Origin: UBA1189 sp045594245
GTDB taxonomy: Bacteria > Bacteroidota > Bacteroidia > Bacteroidales > Bacteroidaceae
Direction of reading: 5' to 3'
NCBI GenBank assembly: GCA_045594245.1
Contig: JAZNYG010000074.1
Location: 1 to 33,910, forward strand
Length of the DNA: 33,910 nt
The position numbers and the translations under genes were made by a program. The notes under the pieces were generated by a model that worked only from the letters and a program-made list of their open reading frames with translations, had not been told where the DNA came from and did no database searches. Positions 7,307-15,293 of the stretch are shown here, in pieces (the stretch's first letter is position 1; each line of letters starts with the position of its first letter).

Positions 7307-9655
7307 ATGCGACAACTATTTATCGGCATACTACTTGTATGCAGCATGACGACTTTAGCGCAACAAGCCAAGGAGTACAAGATGGCTGGCCCCTACGAGA
7401 TTGTGGCCCGCGATGGTGAGCACCGCCGCACCAAGGGAGGCAGCGAGCGTGATATGTATACCGCGTGGCAGTTGGCACAAGCGGGTGAAGCCGAGCAGGC
7501 ACTGAAGATTATCAATGCCTATGCACAGACGCTGCAGGGTTTCGATGGCCACGATGCACCCCTATGCTCCATACAAGCCTATTGGCTGCTGAGGGCAATG
7601 ATTATCTTGAAGGACAGCCAGACTCCCGAGTGGACAGCCATGATAGAGCGTGCCATGCTCCCGATGATGGCCAAGTTTGAGGCCGACAGCCCCTATGCCA
7701 ATGGTAACTGGGGACATATCGTGAACCGCTTGCGCATGGCCTGCGGCATCTTCCTGGGCGATAGCGTGCTCTACCGGCATGCCATAGATACCTACCTCCA
7801 TGCCAACGACAATGGTTCGCTCCCCAACTATATCGGTGAGACCGGACAGTGTCAGGAGACCGGGCGCGACCAGGCACATGTCCAACTGGGACTTGGGGCC
7901 ATGTGTGAGATATGCGAGATGGCATGGGAGCAGGGCGACGACCTCTATGGTGCACTGGACAACCGTCTGATGAAGGGACTGGAGTATACAGCCCGCTACA
8001 ACCTCGGATACGATGTGCCCTTTGAGACATGGAAGGACTGTACAGGCCTCTATTGCAACTGGACAGAGCCGGGAGCCATGCAGCGTGGCCGCATACGCTG
8101 CATCTACGATAGTGCCTACGAGCACTATACCAAGGTGAAACGCCTGAAGATGCCCTATGTGAAGAAACTGCTGGAGCTGCAGAGAAAGGCAGAGCGCCGC
8201 GGCGAGATAAAAGATGGTATGGAGGCCCGGACATTTGTGGTGAAGGGGGTACACGAGGGCACCAAGCTGCACTCGATAGTTACCTATCCTGCTCCCGAGG
8301 GTGCTCCGTTGATGAGCGACTACGACGTGTTCATCCGTCCGCGTGGGGTGGATGAATGGACCAAGATCGATACCTACATGGCCAAGGTGAATGCCCCCAT
8401 CGGTGACAACAAACACCGCGTGACGCAGATTTCCTACGCTTTTTTCGACTTCACGGGCGATGTCTTCGTGCGCGTGGTGTGCAAGAACAAGAAGTACACG
8501 AGCGCCCGCATACGCCCCGACTACCGGGGTACCATTGCCAATGTGCAGAACGACTCTACCGTGCAGTTTATCCTCTTCCAACCCGAGAACGTGAGCGTGG
8601 AGTTTGACGGCAACATCACCGACAACCTGCTGCTCTTCACCTCGCGCCCCCCAGTGACCGAGGCTGAGGCCGAGGCCGAGGCACGCCGTCAGGGACGACA
8701 GTTTATTAGCTACGGCCCCGGCTACTACGACAAGGAGCGCCGCATACGCATACCTTCGAACACCACCGTGTATGTTGCCGGAGGAGCCTACTTCACCGGT
8801 ACGTTTGCCATCGAGGATGCCGAGAACGTGAGCATCATCGGACGTGGCGTGGCCCGCCCCGGTGACGGTTACGAAGGTTGCCACGTACACCGCAGCAAGA
8901 ACGTGAGCATCGACGGACTCATCCTCAACACCTGTCCCGTAGGGGGCAGCGATGGCGTGACGCTGCACGATGTGCGCTGCATCTCGCACCCCGCCTGGGG
9001 CGACGGACTCAACGTGTTTGCCTCGTCGAACGTGCTCTACGACCGCGTGTTCTGTCGCACCTCGGACGACTGCACCACTGCCTATGCCACCCGCAAGGGC
9101 TTCGGCGGCTCGGTACACAACGTGCGCATGACCAACTCGACCCTCTGGGCCGATGTGGCACACCCCATCTTCATCGGTATACATGGCAACTCCGAAGTGG
9201 GCGATAGCATCGTGGGACTCGTATATGAGAATATCGACATCATCTGCCAGAGCGAGCCACAGGTTGACTACCAGGGCTGCATGGCCATCAACTGCGGCGA
9301 CAACAACTACGTGAAGGATGTGCTCTTCGACAATATCCGCATCGAGAACATCCACCAGGGCTCGCTACTTCACGTGAAGGTGAGTCACAATGCCAAGTAC
9401 TGCACCGCCCCCGGTCGGGGTGTCGAGAACGTCACCTTCCGCAACATCCGTTACAACGGCCAGCAGCCCTACATGTCGGTCATCAACGGCTATAATGAGC
9501 AGCGTAAGGTAAAGAACATCACCTTCGAGGGACTCAAGATAAACGGTCGCCCCATCTACGATGACATGCCCGGCAAACCCAAATGGTACCAGACGGCCGA
9601 CTTTGTGCCCATCTACGTGGGCAACCATGTGGAGGGAGTTACCTTCAAGAAGTAA
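7307..9655 (+). CDS. Alginate-lyase-like toroid fused to GH28-like right-handed beta-helix enzyme
   Basis: Signal peptide MRQLFIGILLVCSMTTLAQQ. Residues about 45-290 share with the first enzyme of the cluster the GQCQETGRDQAHVQLG segment and a GDDLYGALDNRL block, so this is a second alginate-lyase-superfamily toroid, shorter at the N-terminus. A beta-sandwich (about 305-430) leads into a parallel beta-helix (about 455-782) recognisable by repeated 'NVSIxG' coils. DGLNV and TSDDC resemble the NTDG/DDC aspartate motifs of GH28; GH49 or another beta-helix family remains possible. Predicted secreted or periplasmic bifunctional enzyme acting with the two preceding genes (21-bp gap). A small EAEAEAEA run lies between sandwich and helix. 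Specificity is not assignable by eye. Confidence 0.6.
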   Translation: MRQLFIGILLVCSMTTLAQQAKEYKMAGPYEIVARDGEHRRTKGGSERDMYTAWQLAQAGEAEQALKIINAYAQTLQGFDGHDAPLCSIQAYWLLRAMIILKDSQTPEWTAMIERAMLPMMAKFEADSPYANGNWGHIVNRLRMACGIFLGDSVLYRHAIDTYLHANDNGSLPNYIGETGQCQETGRDQAHVQLGLGAMCEICEMAWEQGDDLYGALDNRLMKGLEYTARYNLGYDVPFETWKDCTGLYCNWTEPGAMQRGRIRCIYDSAYEHYTKVKRLKMPYVKKLLELQRKAERRGEIKDGMEARTFVVKGVHEGTKLHSIVTYPAPEGAPLMSDYDVFIRPRGVDEWTKIDTYMAKVNAPIGDNKHRVTQISYAFFDFTGDVFVRVVCKNKKYTSARIRPDYRGTIANVQNDSTVQFILFQPENVSVEFDGNITDNLLLFTSRPPVTEAEAEAEARRQGRQFISYGPGYYDKERRIRIPSNTTVYVAGGAYFTGTFAIEDAENVSIIGRGVARPGDGYEGCHVHRSKNVSIDGLILNTCPVGGSDGVTLHDVRCISHPAWGDGLNVFASSNVLYDRVFCRTSDDCTTAYATRKGFGGSVHNVRMTNSTLWADVAHPIFIGIHGNSEVGDSIVGLVYENIDIICQSEPQVDYQGCMAINCGDNNYVKDVLFDNIRIENIHQGSLLHVKVSHNAKYCTAPGRGVENVTFRNIRYNGQQPYMSVINGYNEQRKVKNITFEGLKINGRPIYDDMPGKPKWYQTADFVPIYVGNHVEGVTFKK

Positions 9656-9680
9656 AGGGTTGATTATAATATTCGACAAA

Positions 9681-9706
9681 CTTCCATATCCTGCAGCATA
9701 TGGAAG
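9681..9706. terminator. Perfect 9-bp hairpin after the enzyme cluster
   Basis: CTTCCATAT (9681-9689) pairs with ATATGGAAG (9698-9706), with an 8-base, itself nearly palindromic, loop. No T-run follows on the + strand, so an intrinsic terminator role is weak; it could serve either strand, since it lies between converging transcription units. Confidence 0.3.
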
Positions 9707-9767
9707 CCGACAATGTATAGAAGGGGAAGAAAACTGGAATAATCACGGACACACTCCACCCGATAAT

Positions 9768-10781
9768 TTATGGTGTATTGCAATCCTTCAATGCGCCCAA
9801 CAGGCGCTCTACATCGTGCTGTATCATCCTGTAGGTGGGAGCCTCCTCATAGTCGGTATTCTTGCGCAGCACGGCCTCAATGCTCTGCAAGCTGCGGTGA
9901 TAGGCCGTGAGCTCATTCTTATACTGCTGGTCGTGGCAGGCAAGATATTTGATCTCGGTCTCGCGTTCACGGCGCAGGCGCACACAAACGGGCGAGAGCA
10001 GTTTCAGTACCACGTTCTCCTTGAGGTGATGCCCTTGAATAAACATATAGGTATTATCGGGAGTCACGCCCAGCTTCTCCAGCTCGGGCTTCATGGCTTC
10101 CAATTCGGGAGCAGCATCGGGATAGCGTCGCGAGAGCCACCCCAGCTTCTTCTGCACCCGCACCCGCATTTGCTCTAGCGCATCCTCGGGGTGAGGCACA
10201 CTCACAGGATCGAGCCGCACCACGCGACAGAAGTCCTGCATAGAGAACACCGAGAGTTCGCGCTTACGATAGAACCATATATTCCATAGGAATAGTGGAT
10301 AGATAATCTGCGAATAGAGACGGAAAAAGGCAGGAAAATCAATCATCGGCTTGTCGTTGAGCGTACACTGCACACACACGCCGTGCAGGCTCTCTGCATA
10401 GCACTGGTAGTTCTCGATGGCGTAGGCATAGGTGTGAAGCACGTACGGACTACGGATGAGGCGCCGCGAAGTACTCGTCTTTCCCTGCAGCAGGTAATCA
10501 TAGTCGCTATCCACACAAGCAATCATATTGCACCCGAGCCCCTGTCCCAGGTCGTTCATCATCGCCACCTTCTTGCCCTTGGCCAAGGAGGTATTCGACG
10601 GGAGCATCACCTGGAAGTAATACTTGTCTGTGTTGAAGTCGCTCAAGATATGGCTCCAAAACGACACGTCATCGTAGCTCTCCACATAAGCCACAATGCG
10701 CTTACGTGCCGACTTCGGGCGCAGGCTATTGGCTGCACCGATGTAGAGCGAGTTTACGTTTTCTGTCAGTTTCTTTGCCAC
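9768..10781 (-). CDS. DUF4435 (TOPRIM-like) protein, AriB-like
   Basis: 337 residues. The N-terminal third carries a TOPRIM-type acidic set: YVESYDDV (Glu34) and CVDSDYDYL (Asp91, Asp93, Asp95), preceding an alpha-helical part with conserved aromatic segments (YAYAIENYQCYAESL) typical of DUF4435. DUF4435 proteins act as nuclease-type effectors beside ABC ATPases; in PARIS the pair is AriA (ATPase) and AriB (DUF4435). Here it lies 80 bases downstream of an ATPase gene on the same strand, the same composition. All catalytic-type acidic residues are kept, so it should be active. Identity as a PARIS member rather than another OLD-like pair is inference. Confidence 0.7.
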   Translation of the reverse strand: MAKKLTENVNSLYIGAANSLRPKSARKRIVAYVESYDDVSFWSHILSDFNTDKYYFQVMLPSNTSLAKGKKVAMMNDLGQGLGCNMIACVDSDYDYLLQGKTSTSRRLIRSPYVLHTYAYAIENYQCYAESLHGVCVQCTLNDKPMIDFPAFFRLYSQIIYPLFLWNIWFYRKRELSVFSMQDFCRVVRLDPVSVPHPEDALEQMRVRVQKKLGWLSRRYPDAAPELEAMKPELEKLGVTPDNTYMFIQGHHLKENVVLKLLSPVCVRLRRERETEIKYLACHDQQYKNELTAYHRSLQSIEAVLRKNTDYEEAPTYRMIQHDVERLLGALKDCNTP

Positions 10782-10803
10782 GATTCGAAGTGTATATTAT
10801 GGT

Positions 10804-10837
10804 CTCTGAGTGCTCTGGACCCTCGGAGTGCTCGGAG
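10804..10837. repeat. Two imperfect 16-bp direct repeats between the ATPase and DUF4435 genes
   Basis: CTCTGAGTGCTCTGGA (10804-10819) and CTCGGAGTGCTCGGAG (10822-10837) match at 12 of 16 positions, in the only gap of the two-gene unit. They may be a protein-binding or translational element; no terminator is apparent. Confidence 0.4.
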
Positions 10838-10861
10838 AGCCTGGAGAATTCCTCAAAAAAA

Positions 10862-11710
10862 TTAAACAACTGTGATATCCGTCACCTCAGTCACCGCATC
10901 CATCCATCCGCCCATAATCATGGCGGGCGAGTGGGTAGTGAGTATGAGTTGTGCATTGGGGTTCATCTCGCGGATGATCTCGATGATGCGCTGCTGCCAC
11001 TCAATGTGGAGCGACACCTCTGGTTCGTCCATCAGCAGCACACAGGGCCGCTTGTCCTGCACAAGTACCGTAAGCAGTATCACGAGCAGTTGTTTCTCGC
11101 CGCTCGACAGTGTGTAGGGCAGCAGTTCGTCGCCATCCTGCTCAAACATGATTTCGTTCTTTCCGCGTATGATACGCTTACCTGTCTCTGCGAAGAGTTC
11201 GTCAGCGAGGTCCTGGAATCGGCGTTTGGGATACGACACCTCAGCAGCTTTCAGTTGTCCCTCGGGGTCACCCGACGAGAGGAGTTCGATGATGCGGTTA
11301 CCGATGTTCACCTGATAGTCGAGATAGCGTCGCTGTAGCTGGTAGAGCTGCCAGTCGAGCTCGGTCTTCACATTCTTGTCGACCATCTTCTCGGCCAAGT
11401 TGCTATGGAAGAGCGGACGATCGAAACTGCGTATCACATCGAAGCGTATCTCCGTAGCCTCCTCGGGATAGAAGGTCATCTTCACATCCTCGGCACTGGC
11501 TTCCTCGGCAACGCCATTGGCCAATCGGTTGAGCGCTGCCGCCGTACGATTGAGAATCGTCGACTTACCTATACCGTTCACACCGCTCAGGATATTCACG
11601 TCGCGTCGCAGGTCCCACACGATATGTTTGCGGCCCCACAGAGCCTCTATCTCGATGCGGCTGATATACTCGGCCTGCAACCCCTTGTAGATGTCGGTCA
11701 ATGCTTCCAT
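10862..11710 (-). CDS. ABC-type AAA ATPase (AAA_15/AAA_21, AriA/OLD-like)
   Basis: 282 residues with a complete ABC ATPase set: Walker A GVNGIGKST (43-51), signature LSSGEKQ (201-207), Walker B CVLLMDEPE (Asp228, Glu229) and switch His260 in TTHSP. The middle part (about 70-195) is helical and short, so it lacks a long SMC coiled coil. ATPases of this type pair with TOPRIM nucleases in OLD, Gabija and PARIS defence. The downstream partner here is DUF4435. A separate promoter lies just upstream, inside the end of the neighbouring gene. It is shorter than many defence ATPases, which leaves some doubt about the exact subfamily. Confidence 0.75.
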   Translation of the reverse strand: MEALTDIYKGLQAEYISRIEIEALWGRKHIVWDLRRDVNILSGVNGIGKSTILNRTAAALNRLANGVAEEASAEDVKMTFYPEEATEIRFDVIRSFDRPLFHSNLAEKMVDKNVKTELDWQLYQLQRRYLDYQVNIGNRIIELLSSGDPEGQLKAAEVSYPKRRFQDLADELFAETGKRIIRGKNEIMFEQDGDELLPYTLSSGEKQLLVILLTVLVQDKRPCVLLMDEPEVSLHIEWQQRIIEIIREMNPNAQLILTTHSPAMIMGGWMDAVTEVTDITVV

Positions 11711-11743
11711 AGTGCTATTATTGGGTTAAATATGATAAATCAG

Positions 11744-11775
11744 CAAAGTTACTACCACGAATAGTTGAGGCCAAA
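11744..11775 (-). promoter_or_regulatory. Promoter for the ATPase-DUF4435 pair
   Basis: On the minus strand TAACTTTG (complement of 11744-11751) is preceded by TTTG (complement of 11772-11775) at about 20 bases, the Bacteroidales -7/-33 arrangement. It gives a leader of about 27 bases to the ATG at 11710 and overlaps the 3' end of the DUF3078 gene. Confidence 0.55.
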
Positions 11776-13389
11776 GGTCAGGTACTCCTTGAACTGCAGG
11801 AAACCCCAGTCTTCGTTACGCGCCACATGGTCGTCGAAGCGGGTATGGAAGAACAGCGTGGTAGAGATATACTTGCTCACCTGGAAGTTGAAGGTGTTTT
11901 CCCAGTCCATCTGCACATAGTCGTACGGAGTATAGTAGTAGAAACGTGTGCGATAACTGATGTTTTTGGTAATCTTGTAGTTGAAGTCTACCTGCAACTT
12001 CGAACCGATGTCATTACGGACACGTCCTTTCTCCACGCCATACTTGGGTGCCAAGTCCTTGACTGCCACATAGGTCATTTTGTATGAGAGCGGACCGGGG
12101 AAGATGGATATGCTACCGTTCTTAAAGTTCTTCTTGAAGTCCATACCGACAGTAAGCGAACCATTGAACGGAGTCATGAAGCGCGACTTCAGCGTGTTGT
12201 CACCATTGAAGTGCTGCATCATCTGCGTTTCACCCTGCGCCTCTATAGTGTAGTTCCAGTTGCGGATAGCCTTGAGATTAAGTTTCGAAGTCATACGCAA
12301 CATGTCTTGGTTCGACTGTATGTCAGCACCCATATTCTGATAGAAACCGATACGAGCCTCCAGTTTATTGTCCCACTGTACCTTCTTCTTGTTATTGTAG
12401 TTGGCCTCAAGTCGCATAGTCGAGAGCACGTTGATATTGTTCGTACCGCCCTGATACCAGTTGGGCGAGAAGAACGACTCGGTCATCTGTGTGGAGAAGT
12501 TACCCAGGGTTCTCCAGAAGTTGGGCTTCAGTACCTCCATATTCGTTGCAATCTCGGCCTTCTCGCCACCTGCTTGAGGAAGAGAAATGTTTACCGGCAC
12601 ATCCAACTTTACATTGCCGGCCGTACTCTTGATTGCCTCCTCTGATACACTTCTATTGGCTCTCAGGGAGTCTTCCATCATAAGTACACGAGTCGGAGAA
12701 GCCAGATAAGTATTCAGTAATACGCGGTCAAGTTCTTTAAGCAAACGCAGATCGCGTCCGCTACTCATAGAATACATGCGGATGCTGTCGGCTTCATCTA
12801 TTGTAGGTACTGCACTCACCTTCATCGCATTGCTTACGGGAGTTTTGTAGAGCGTGAGCGGGGCAAAGAGACGGAAGAAATAGGAGTTGAAATGAATGGA
12901 ATCGTCGCCCGTGACAGCTGCTACAGCAGCGTCGTATTCACGCACCATATCATCCAATAACCGATTATACTTATTTACAATGGCAGAATCAGAAAAGACC
13001 TCCTTCACCAACTGAGCATCAAGCATTGAACGGGCAGATATCATATCGGTCACAGCCTTTACTCTCTCCATAATCAAAGCAGTGGAGTCTATCGGCAATA
13101 GGCGCAAATCCATTCCTATAGCCGCTAACGCCGAATCCGGTATGACCGTCCTGAGACTATCGATTAATACAACGGTACTGTCATTCATTGCGACGATACT
13201 GTCATTTAATACAACGACACTATCGTTTTTCGCTATCAAAGTGCTATCAGCAATTGCTGGTTTCGTACTGTCAGATAAAGTCTCAACAGAGTCGGACACC
13301 GTTATCAAGGAGTCTGTATGAGTCGTCTGAGATATACCCAATCCAACAAAAGATAAAACAAGACCGACAAGTACACACAATCTTTTCAT
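11752..13389 (-). CDS. DUF3078 outer-membrane-type beta-barrel protein with DS-heptad N-terminal region
   Basis: Signal peptide MKRLCVLVGLVLSFVGLGIS. The C-terminal half (about 290-545) matches DUF3078: FFSPNWYQGGTNN, then alternating beta strands rich in aromatic and charged residues ending in an aromatic/Trp terminus (YLTFGLNYSW), consistent with an outer-membrane barrel. Residues about 25-90 hold nine consecutive units beginning DS with mostly 7-residue spacing (for example DSVVVLN, DSIVAMN, DSTVVLI), seen as 21-base near-repeats in the DNA. The function of the family is unknown; it is common in Bacteroidetes. Divergent from pyrG. Confidence 0.75.
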   Translation of the reverse strand: MKRLCVLVGLVLSFVGLGISQTTHTDSLITVSDSVETLSDSTKPAIADSTLIAKNDSVVVLNDSIVAMNDSTVVLIDSLRTVIPDSALAAIGMDLRLLPIDSTALIMERVKAVTDMISARSMLDAQLVKEVFSDSAIVNKYNRLLDDMVREYDAAVAAVTGDDSIHFNSYFFRLFAPLTLYKTPVSNAMKVSAVPTIDEADSIRMYSMSSGRDLRLLKELDRVLLNTYLASPTRVLMMEDSLRANRSVSEEAIKSTAGNVKLDVPVNISLPQAGGEKAEIATNMEVLKPNFWRTLGNFSTQMTESFFSPNWYQGGTNNINVLSTMRLEANYNNKKKVQWDNKLEARIGFYQNMGADIQSNQDMLRMTSKLNLKAIRNWNYTIEAQGETQMMQHFNGDNTLKSRFMTPFNGSLTVGMDFKKNFKNGSISIFPGPLSYKMTYVAVKDLAPKYGVEKGRVRNDIGSKLQVDFNYKITKNISYRTRFYYYTPYDYVQMDWENTFNFQVSKYISTTLFFHTRFDDHVARNEDWGFLQFKEYLTFGLNYSW

Positions 13390-13542
13390 AAAAATTCCTT
13401 TTCAAAAATCATTAAATGTAAATCATTCGCGAAGATACATATTTTTGCAATAGCACACACTACGTAAATACAAATAATCCTGATTTTTCATTTTTTTAGA
13501 AAGTAATTGCAGCTTTATATTCCTCTTTTCCCCAAAAATAAC

Positions 13543-13550
13543 TAACTTTG
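13543..13550 (+). promoter_or_regulatory. -7 box upstream of pyrG
   Basis: TAACTTTG fits TAnnTTTG and would give a leader of about 35 bases to the ATG at 13593. No clear TTG box is seen at the expected distance, so only the -7 part is supported. Confidence 0.45.
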
Positions 13551-13592
13551 CAGCTTGGTAAATTCAATACAGAACTTTTAATTTTTTGTGTT

Positions 13593-15188
13593 ATGGCTGA
13601 AACAAAGTACATCTTCGTCACAGGTGGCGTAGCCTCTTCGCTCGGAAAGGGCGTTATCTCCTCTTCAATAGGTAAATTGCTGCAAGCACGTGGCTACAAT
13701 GTGACAATCCAGAAGTTCGACCCGTATATCAACATCAACCCCGGTACGCTCAACCCCAACGAGCACGGCGAATGCTACGTGACCGTTGACGGACACGAAG
13801 CCGACCTCGACCTCGGCCACTACGAGCGTTTCCTCGGTGTGAACATGACCAAGGCCAACAACATCACTACAGGACGTATCTACAAGCGTGTTATCGACCG
13901 TGAGCGTCGCGGCGAGTACCACGGCAAGACTATACAGGTGGTTCCCCACATCACCGACGAAATCAAGCGCAACGTGAAGGCGCTCGGCACCAAATCGCAG
14001 TTTGACTTCATCATCACCGAGATTGGTGGTACTGTGGGTGACATCGAATCGCTGCCCTACATGGAGAGTGTACGCCAGCTCAAGTTCGAGCTCGGCCGCA
14101 ACGCCCTCTGCGTACACCTCACCTATGTGCCCTACCTCGCAGCAGCCGGCGAGCTGAAGACCAAGCCTACACAACACTCTGTACAGAAGTTGCAGTCGCT
14201 CGGTATCCAACCCGACGTATTGGTACTGCGCACCGAGCACGAGCTTCCCGAAGACTTGAAGAAGAAGACAGCCCTGTTCTGCAACGTGGATGCCAACGCC
14301 GTATTCCAGTCAATCGATGCCTCTACCATCTACGAGGTACCCGTGTTGCTGCAGAATCAGGGAATGGACGACATCATCCTGCGCAAGCTCGACATCACAC
14401 CCGGTCCCAAACCCACTCTCGGCCCCTGGAAGGAGTTCCTCGACCGCCGCGCCAATGCGACCGAAGAGGTACACATCGGTCTCGTAGGCAAGTACGACCT
14501 GCAGGATGCCTATAAGTCAATCCTCGAAGCAGCTTCACAAGCCGCTACATACAACAACCGCAAGCTGAAGATGCAGTTCTTCAACAGCGAGAACATCACT
14601 GTTGATAATGTTGCCAAGACACTCGAAGGCATGGACGGTATCATCATCGGTCCTGGAGCCGGTCAGCGCGGTATCGAGGGCAAGAACGTCGTAGCCCGCT
14701 ACACCCGTGAGAACAACATCCCCACCTTCGGTATCGGTCTCGGCATGCAGTGCATGGTGGTAGAGTTTGCTCGCAACGTACTCGGCATTGCCGACGCCAA
14801 CTCCCGTGAGATGAACGAAGCTACTCCCAACAACGTCGTAGACATCATGGAGGAGCAGAAGGCTCACCTCAGCGACACGATGCGTATGGGTAACTTCGAC
14901 TGCGCACTCATCGAGGGCAGCAAGCTCAAGGAGATCTATGGTGCCAACTGCATCCAGGAACGCCACCACCACCGCTACGAGCTCAACAACAGATATCAGG
15001 AGCAGCTCGAGGCGGCCGGCATGAAGTGCGTGGGCATCAACCCCGACACCAAGTTGGTAGAGGCCGTTGAGGTAGCAGAGCATCCTTGGTATATCGGTGT
15101 GCAGTACTATCCCCAGTACAACAGCACCGTACTCAAGCCCCATCCCCTGTTCCTTGCATTCATCAAGGCAGCGATTGAAGGCAAATGA
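13593..15188 (+). CDS. pyrG: CTP synthase with degenerate glutaminase active site
   Basis: 531 residues, full family length, start ATG at 13593 (MAETKYIFVTG). The synthetase domain is intact: GGVASSLGKG P-loop, FDPYININPG, VDGHEADLDLGHYERF and EIGGTVGDIES. It would phosphorylate UTP and aminate it to CTP. The C-terminal class I glutaminase domain keeps its fold markers (RGIEGK, LGMQCMVVEFARNV, ERHHHRYELNN, LKPHPLF) but lacks the catalytic triad: the nucleophile Cys of GICLGMQ is Gly382 (GIGLGMQ), the His and Glu of QFHPE are Tyr506 and Gln508 (QYYPQ), and the Phe of the GFG loop is Ala356. Glutamine hydrolysis is therefore predicted lost, with ammonia as the nitrogen donor. Upstream of yidC on the same strand. 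Confidence 0.95.
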   Translation: MAETKYIFVTGGVASSLGKGVISSSIGKLLQARGYNVTIQKFDPYININPGTLNPNEHGECYVTVDGHEADLDLGHYERFLGVNMTKANNITTGRIYKRVIDRERRGEYHGKTIQVVPHITDEIKRNVKALGTKSQFDFIITEIGGTVGDIESLPYMESVRQLKFELGRNALCVHLTYVPYLAAAGELKTKPTQHSVQKLQSLGIQPDVLVLRTEHELPEDLKKKTALFCNVDANAVFQSIDASTIYEVPVLLQNQGMDDIILRKLDITPGPKPTLGPWKEFLDRRANATEEVHIGLVGKYDLQDAYKSILEAASQAATYNNRKLKMQFFNSENITVDNVAKTLEGMDGIIIGPGAGQRGIEGKNVVARYTRENNIPTFGIGLGMQCMVVEFARNVLGIADANSREMNEATPNNVVDIMEEQKAHLSDTMRMGNFDCALIEGSKLKEIYGANCIQERHHHRYELNNRYQEQLEAAGMKCVGINPDTKLVEAVEVAEHPWYIGVQYYPQYNSTVLKPHPLFLAFIKAAIEGK

Positions 15189-15230
15189 CAATTGACAATT
15201 CACAATTGACAAATAAAAGGAAACAAGTAG

Positions 15231-15249
15231 GCGCAGACGCTGTCTGCGC
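15231..15249 (+). terminator. Hairpin between pyrG and yidC
   Basis: GCGCAGAC (15231-15238) pairs with GTCTGCGC (15242-15249) around a 3-base loop, followed by an AT-rich palindrome TTACTATTAGTAA. No long T-run, so it may be a weak terminator or processing site. A short CAATTGACAATT-type repeat precedes it. Confidence 0.4.
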
Positions 15250-15293
15250 TTACTATTAGTAATAATAAGATAACAGAAAGCAACCAAGAAAGA

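Noticed and set aside
7562..9355. 597-codon open frame on the minus strand
   Set aside because: Antisense shadow of the toroid/beta-helix enzyme, whose signal peptide and motifs are clear; the mirror frame shows no family features.
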